Source: Mytilus californianus (lineage: Eukaryota; Mollusca; Bivalvia; Mytilida; Mytilidae). Taken from it: DNA of 64,000 bases. The position numbers and the translations under genes are program-made. Numbering within the stretch: the stretch's first letter is position 1; every line of letters starts with the position of its first letter. The stretch is taken from positions 67,077,995 to 67,141,994 of the forward strand of contig NW_026262690.1 in NCBI RefSeq assembly GCF_021869535.1, read 5' to 3'. Under the pieces are notes generated by a model that had not been told where the DNA came from, made no database searches, and saw only the letters and a list, made by a program, of their open reading frames with translations. This document shows, piece after piece, positions 60,401 to 64,000 of the stretch.

Positions 60401-63400
60401 AAGAAAACTACTGTTGCCTTAATTTATGTCACTTTAGGAAATTGTTCAGGATATGAATAAAAAAAAACAATGTAAACCACATCGTTCTAACTTTCTTTTT
60501 TCTATGGATAATTATGTATTGTTATCTTGAAATAAATATAATAAAGCATACCTCTTGATTTTTTATAGAGTCAAGAATGGTTAATATTCCTTATCTATCA
60601 CCATGTTTACAACTACATTTAAATAGTATTGCTTCTGGAAAACTTTTTGAAATGTTATATTCACTAGTTAATTGTAGTTATATATTTTATTTCTTATTTT
60701 CACAAATTTGCATATATTTTAGGTCCATTTTGGTTTTATCAGCTCTTCATCGTTTCTAATAGGTTTTGAATTTTAAAATAATTTGACCTCGATCATCACT
60801 CCAGAGACATTAATTGTCGAAACGTGCATCTGGTGCAGTAAAATTTGTACCTTTATTGTTATTGCAACATTTGTAATTGAAAGACATCATAATTTCGATC
60901 TCCATGAATATTGTTTAAAACAAAACAAATACAAACATTTTCAATTATAAATAACTGAGAAATTCAAAACGGAAAGTCCTTTGTTAAATGGCAAAATCAA
61001 AAGTTCAAACACATCTAACGAATGGAAAACAACTGTCATATTCCTGACTTGGTACAGGCATTTCCTTATGTAGAAAATGGCGGATTTAACATGGTTTTGT
61101 AGCTAGCTAAACCTCTCACTTGTATGACAGTCGCATAGAATTCCATTATATTGACAACAATGTGTGAGCAAAACAAACAGACATAATAGGTAAAAACGTT
61201 AACAATTGGGGGCTTGAAATCGATACAACATAAGTTTTACGGTTACCGTTACGAATGTGTGGGCCGATGCGATATGTCTGTGTCTTAAATCACTAGCGAC
61301 ATGTTTCTGCAGTCTAAGATATTAATATACCCTGAGAATATACCATAATAGTTAAATCTGTAATTTAACTGCTTGTGTGGTTTGTCAGATTGTAACATTT
61401 TGACTGAGTATTAATTCGCATTGTGGATGATACATGCATAGCAGGAGACCCTAACCTTGTCTACACAACCTGTCTTGCTCGTTATAAATTTCATGCGATT
61501 CCCTGCGTTTTAGTTTGTTACCTTGACTTGTCTTCTTAAACGATTTAAGAGATTTAAATACAAGAAAACTACTGTTGCCTTAATTTATGTCACTTTAGGA
61601 AATTGTTCAGGATATGAATAAAAAAAAACAATGTAAACCACATCGTTCTAACTTTCTTTTTTCTATGGATAATTATGTATTGTTATCTTGAAATAAATAT
61701 AATAAAGCATACCTCTTGATTTTTTATAGAGTCAAGAATGGTTAATATTCCTTATCTATCACCATGTTTACAACTACATTTAAATAGTATTGCTTCTGGA
61801 AAACTTTTTGAAATGTTATATTCACTAGTTAATTGTAGTTATATATTTTATTTCTTATTTTCACAAATTTGCATATATTTTAGGTCCATTTTGGTTTTAT
61901 CAGCTCTTCATCGTTTCTAATAGGTTTTGAATTTTAAAATAATTTGACCTCGATCATCACTCCAGAGACATTAATTGTCGAAACGTGCATCTGGTGCAGT
62001 AAAATTTGTACCTTTATTGTTATTGCAACATTTGTAATTGAAAGACATCATAATTTCGATCTCCATGAATATTGTTTAAAACAAAACAAATACAAACATT
62101 TTCAATTATAAATAACTGAGAAATTTTTAAGTAAAACCATGTCAAACCGTACCTGACCAACTAATTTTGGATTGCGTCTGTCTGTGATGTCATACTGCCT
62201 AATGTCACCATGTATCCAATTACTGAAGTATATAAACCTATCATCCAATGACAGCAAGATGTCTGTGATCAAACCTTTTAAAATAATTGTAACTCGATCA
62301 CAACTTGTTCATGTATGTGCCAACTAGTGTTTCATTTTACCATATTCTTTAATGAGCACACTCATTATTTAAGGAATTATATATTATTATATACAGATAC
62401 TTAAAATTAAGTTAGTTTTGTGAGACATAAATCAAAAATGTCCTATCTCTTTTTCAAATTAAAATTTCATGAAATCATTTAAGAAAAAAGGGATAAAATC
62501 CTTTCAAACCTGGCATATCCGGTAGGGCCCAATTCTGAACTTTTTTAGATGGAACATCAATCACTTTTTCAGCGTCCCATCTACCATCCTGTATATAACA
62601 TTTTTGACAATCAATATTATTATGCAATGTTGTACTTGGATATTAAATATCATGGAATTACTTTTTGATAATTTTTCTATAAGAAATTTATAAAATAGGA
62701 CATTTATTACTTTGTTTGTGTAAAACCACTACTACCTTTGAATAAACAGATCTGTGATTCACTCCTACTGTATGGTTGAATTTTTTTCAGCTTGTTTAAA
62801 TATTCTCGTTCAATCGAATAAATGTACTTTTTCTATCAAGAGCAATTTGAATTTTCTTGTAATGTTTGTTTAAGATATATAACATTTGATGCTTTCATGA
62901 ATATATGTTTTGATATCGCACACTTAACATTTTGTCATTACTCATTGATCTGTATATGTGTACTTGTACTTGTGCATCGGGAATACTTGTTGTGTACTAA
63001 GATTTTTTTGTTAGTCACTTTAATCTCGACAATGAAAATAAGAACCTGAAAGGGTTAACTCTTATATTAAAGCCGTTATTCCTAAAGGTATAGACGGAAA
63101 AAATGATAAAAATACGATTCAATCAAAGAAAGGGAATGCAATTAAAAGAAATTAAAAGAAAAAAAAAGATCATTCAACACGAATTGAAGCAAATAACACG
63201 ACTACACTCATTAAAAACTATTTGTACTAACGGGTTTTCTCCAGAATCTAAATACATTGGTACTAAGAGCACATCCAACAAAACCCTCTGTTGCTTCCGG
63301 GTCATGAAGGAATCTTATCTCGAGTGGGATCCAACCTTCGTCTCCAAGGTCAATTCTTTGAATTCTTTCATGTTTTTGCCAATCCCACACGTTCAAACTT

Positions 63401-63413
63401 CGTCCATATAACC
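57273..63413 (-). CDS. SELENBP1: Selenium-binding protein 1 / methanethiol oxidase, 3' portion (six exons)
   Basis: Six minus-strand exons, all with AG acceptors and GT donors and with matching phases, splice to 261 codons plus TAA. The product follows the C-terminal half of animal SELENBP1 throughout. Readable blocks in order are [109 protein letters not shown] and [15 protein letters not shown]. The family is a cytosolic beta-propeller enzyme that oxidises methanethiol to hydrogen sulphide, peroxide and formaldehyde; vertebrate members are about 470 residues, so roughly 210 N-terminal residues lie to the right of the window. The protein ends with nine residues after the usual terminal DIW(L/I). 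No frameshift or internal stop is seen, so the gene looks functional. Exons are at 63232-63413, 62510-62588, 62153-62274, 59300-59365, 57931-58076 and 57273-57462. Partial only because of the window edge. Confidence 0.95.
57931..58076 (-). CDS. SELENBP1: SELENBP1 exon
   Basis: A 146-bp exon starting [18 protein letters not shown], continuing [20 protein letters not shown] and [10 protein letters not shown], and ending in two bases of a Thr codon. The acceptor is TTTACAG and the donor [24 protein letters not shown] is almost identical to the vertebrate block. Confidence 0.95.
58335..58475 (+). repeat. Family E copy in a SELENBP1 intron
   Basis: GAGGTCCGTTTTGGTTTTAT, GACTCGAGCATCACTGAAGA and GATGCGCATCTAGTGCAGTA. 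Intronic. Confidence 0.65.
58945..59025 (-). mobile_element. Family B fragment in a SELENBP1 intron
   Basis: AGGAGATATGGTATGATTGC then AATGAGACAACTATCCACCA is the end of the family B repeat. Only about 80 bp are present. It lies in the intron between exons 58076 and 59300. Confidence 0.6.
59300..59365 (-). CDS. SELENBP1: SELENBP1 exon
   Basis: A short 66-bp exon of 22 codons in phase 0, reading [20 protein letters not shown] and ending MT. The acceptor is AAAG and the donor the consensus GTAAGT. It corresponds to the vertebrate VFLGGSIVKGG region; the segment after the Gly pair is shorter and diverged. Confidence 0.92.
59796..62117. repeat. 1161-bp tandem duplication inside a SELENBP1 intron
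   Basis: Units 59796-60956 and 60957-62117 are in direct tandem. I noticed only two substitutions (60042 A vs 61203 C; 60309 T vs 61470 C). Each unit starts with GAGAAATT, and the same 8-mer follows the second unit at 62118-62125. The unit is made of older dispersed repeats: part of a family whose text includes CTGACTTGGTACAGGCATTT, then the 3' end of the RT retroelement also seen at 27050-27240, then a family with CATCTGGTGCAG near its end. The intron (59366-62152) would be about 1.6 kb without the extra copy. Confidence 0.97.
62153..62274 (-). CDS. SELENBP1: SELENBP1 exon
   Basis: A 122-bp exon that completes the split Gly codon and reads [19 protein letters not shown], then [21 protein letters not shown]. 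The donor is GTACGG. This is the most conserved propeller-blade segment of the family. The long intron on its 3' side holds the 1161-bp duplication. Confidence 0.95.
62510..62588 (-). CDS. SELENBP1: SELENBP1 exon
   Basis: A 79-bp exon that starts in phase 0 with [20 protein letters not shown] and ends one base into a Gly codon, after ALPDMP. The acceptor is TACAG and the donor GTTTGA. It matches the family block PxKKVxxWxLPxMPG. Confidence 0.93.
63232..63413 (-). CDS. SELENBP1: SELENBP1 exon (first visible)
   Basis: An acceptor ACAG precedes 63413. The exon starts with two bases of a split codon, then reads [16 protein letters not shown] and onward to FRFWRKP. The donor is the slightly unusual GTTAGT at 63231. 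It encodes the propeller segment with [13 protein letters not shown] and GFVGCALS. I found no coding exon between 63414 and 64000, so that stretch is intron. Confidence 0.93.
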
Positions 63414-64000
63414 CTGTATAAAAAAAGCTTTTATATTTTACCTTAGATTACACTACTGTTTTAGTACAAGTGTATGCCATATCATACGCATCATATATGT
63501 TTGTAAATGAAAATTAATTTATAAATTTCGTGCATCTGAAGCGCTTTTCTATATTTGTATCCATAGGGATACGCTCAAACGTCAGGGTTGTATAAGTATA
63601 CAGAAACGTTAGGAGCAAGATGACCTAAATTTATATAATAGATCATTCAAGCGATACAAATCCTGTTTTCGGATTGATGATTTGAAATTTCAGCACATTA
63701 TGTTACGAATCATTTAGCATTTTAAACGTCTAGCTATGGATAGTACATGAAAAACGAAATCTGTGACATAACTTATTCTTACATAAATTTAACTTATTTG
63801 TGGTAATAATATGTCTTTGTTCATTTCACTTTCACACTTTCATTTTTATAAAGTTATTTAGCTTTATCGTTGATGAGTTTTTGTTAATCAAACTTATTAA
63901 AATAACATTACGGTCCCAATTCATAATGGATTTGAAATTTTCGAAAGCTAAACCTTGTTGTGCTAATAAATATTCTAATATGAATCTGATAGAAATAAAC

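Noticed and set aside
60577-61920. Two identical 60-codon plus ORFs
   Set aside because: They are identical because the intron segment is duplicated; they lie in repeat sequence on the strand opposite to the gene.
63103-63411. 102-codon plus ORF near the right end
   Set aside because: It is the antisense of the SELENBP1 exon 63232-63413, which is clearly coding on the minus strand.

Overview
The window reads as nuclear DNA of a bivalve mollusc, most likely a mussel of the genus Mytilus. It is AT-rich throughout and has no long uninterrupted ORFs. It carries many copies of short dispersed repeats that I recognise from mussel genomic sequence. Its one clear gene has introns with GT-AG borders and animal-type protein sequence. 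The genus call is inference from the repeats and from codon-level similarity; no search was run.

The only gene I can support is at the right end on the minus strand (57273-63413). It is the 3' half of a selenium-binding protein 1 / methanethiol oxidase gene (SELENBP1). Six exons encode the last 261 residues and the stop codon; the 5' exons lie beyond the window. One intron contains a nearly identical 1161-bp tandem duplication (59796-60956 and 60957-62117) whose borders share the 8-mer GAGAAATT.

From 1 to about 57 kb I see no intact host gene. The sequence is intergenic or intronic and built from mobile-element debris. There are three reverse-transcriptase remnants (26411-27150, 47141-47470, 53686-54057) and many 5'-truncated retroelement tails. 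A tRNA-derived SINE lies at 19745-20025. A 2.35-kb DNA transposon remnant with 48-bp terminal inverted repeats and palindromic subterminal repeats lies at 30704-33052. Small non-autonomous DNA elements have readable target-site duplications (9887-10278, 16787-17071, 17092-17258). A foldback block with five ACGCGT sites lies at 10360-10920.

The most unusual segment is 48448-49665. It is a broken coding segment for a protein with a PIN-nuclease-like acidic region and a C-terminal Tesmin/CXC-type cysteine cluster, and it sits exactly inside a copy of a dispersed retroelement tail.

Tandem repeats are conspicuous. There are nine 49-bp units (35805-36245), twenty units of about 31 bp (39735-40359), and several two-copy local duplications of 45 to 390 bp (12.8, 14.8-15.3, 16.4-17.4, 36.3-37.1, 37.4-38.2, 41.7-42.0, 43.3-44.0 and 46.4-46.7 kb). 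Nothing suggests a cooperating gene system; the interest lies in nested mobile elements and local duplication.
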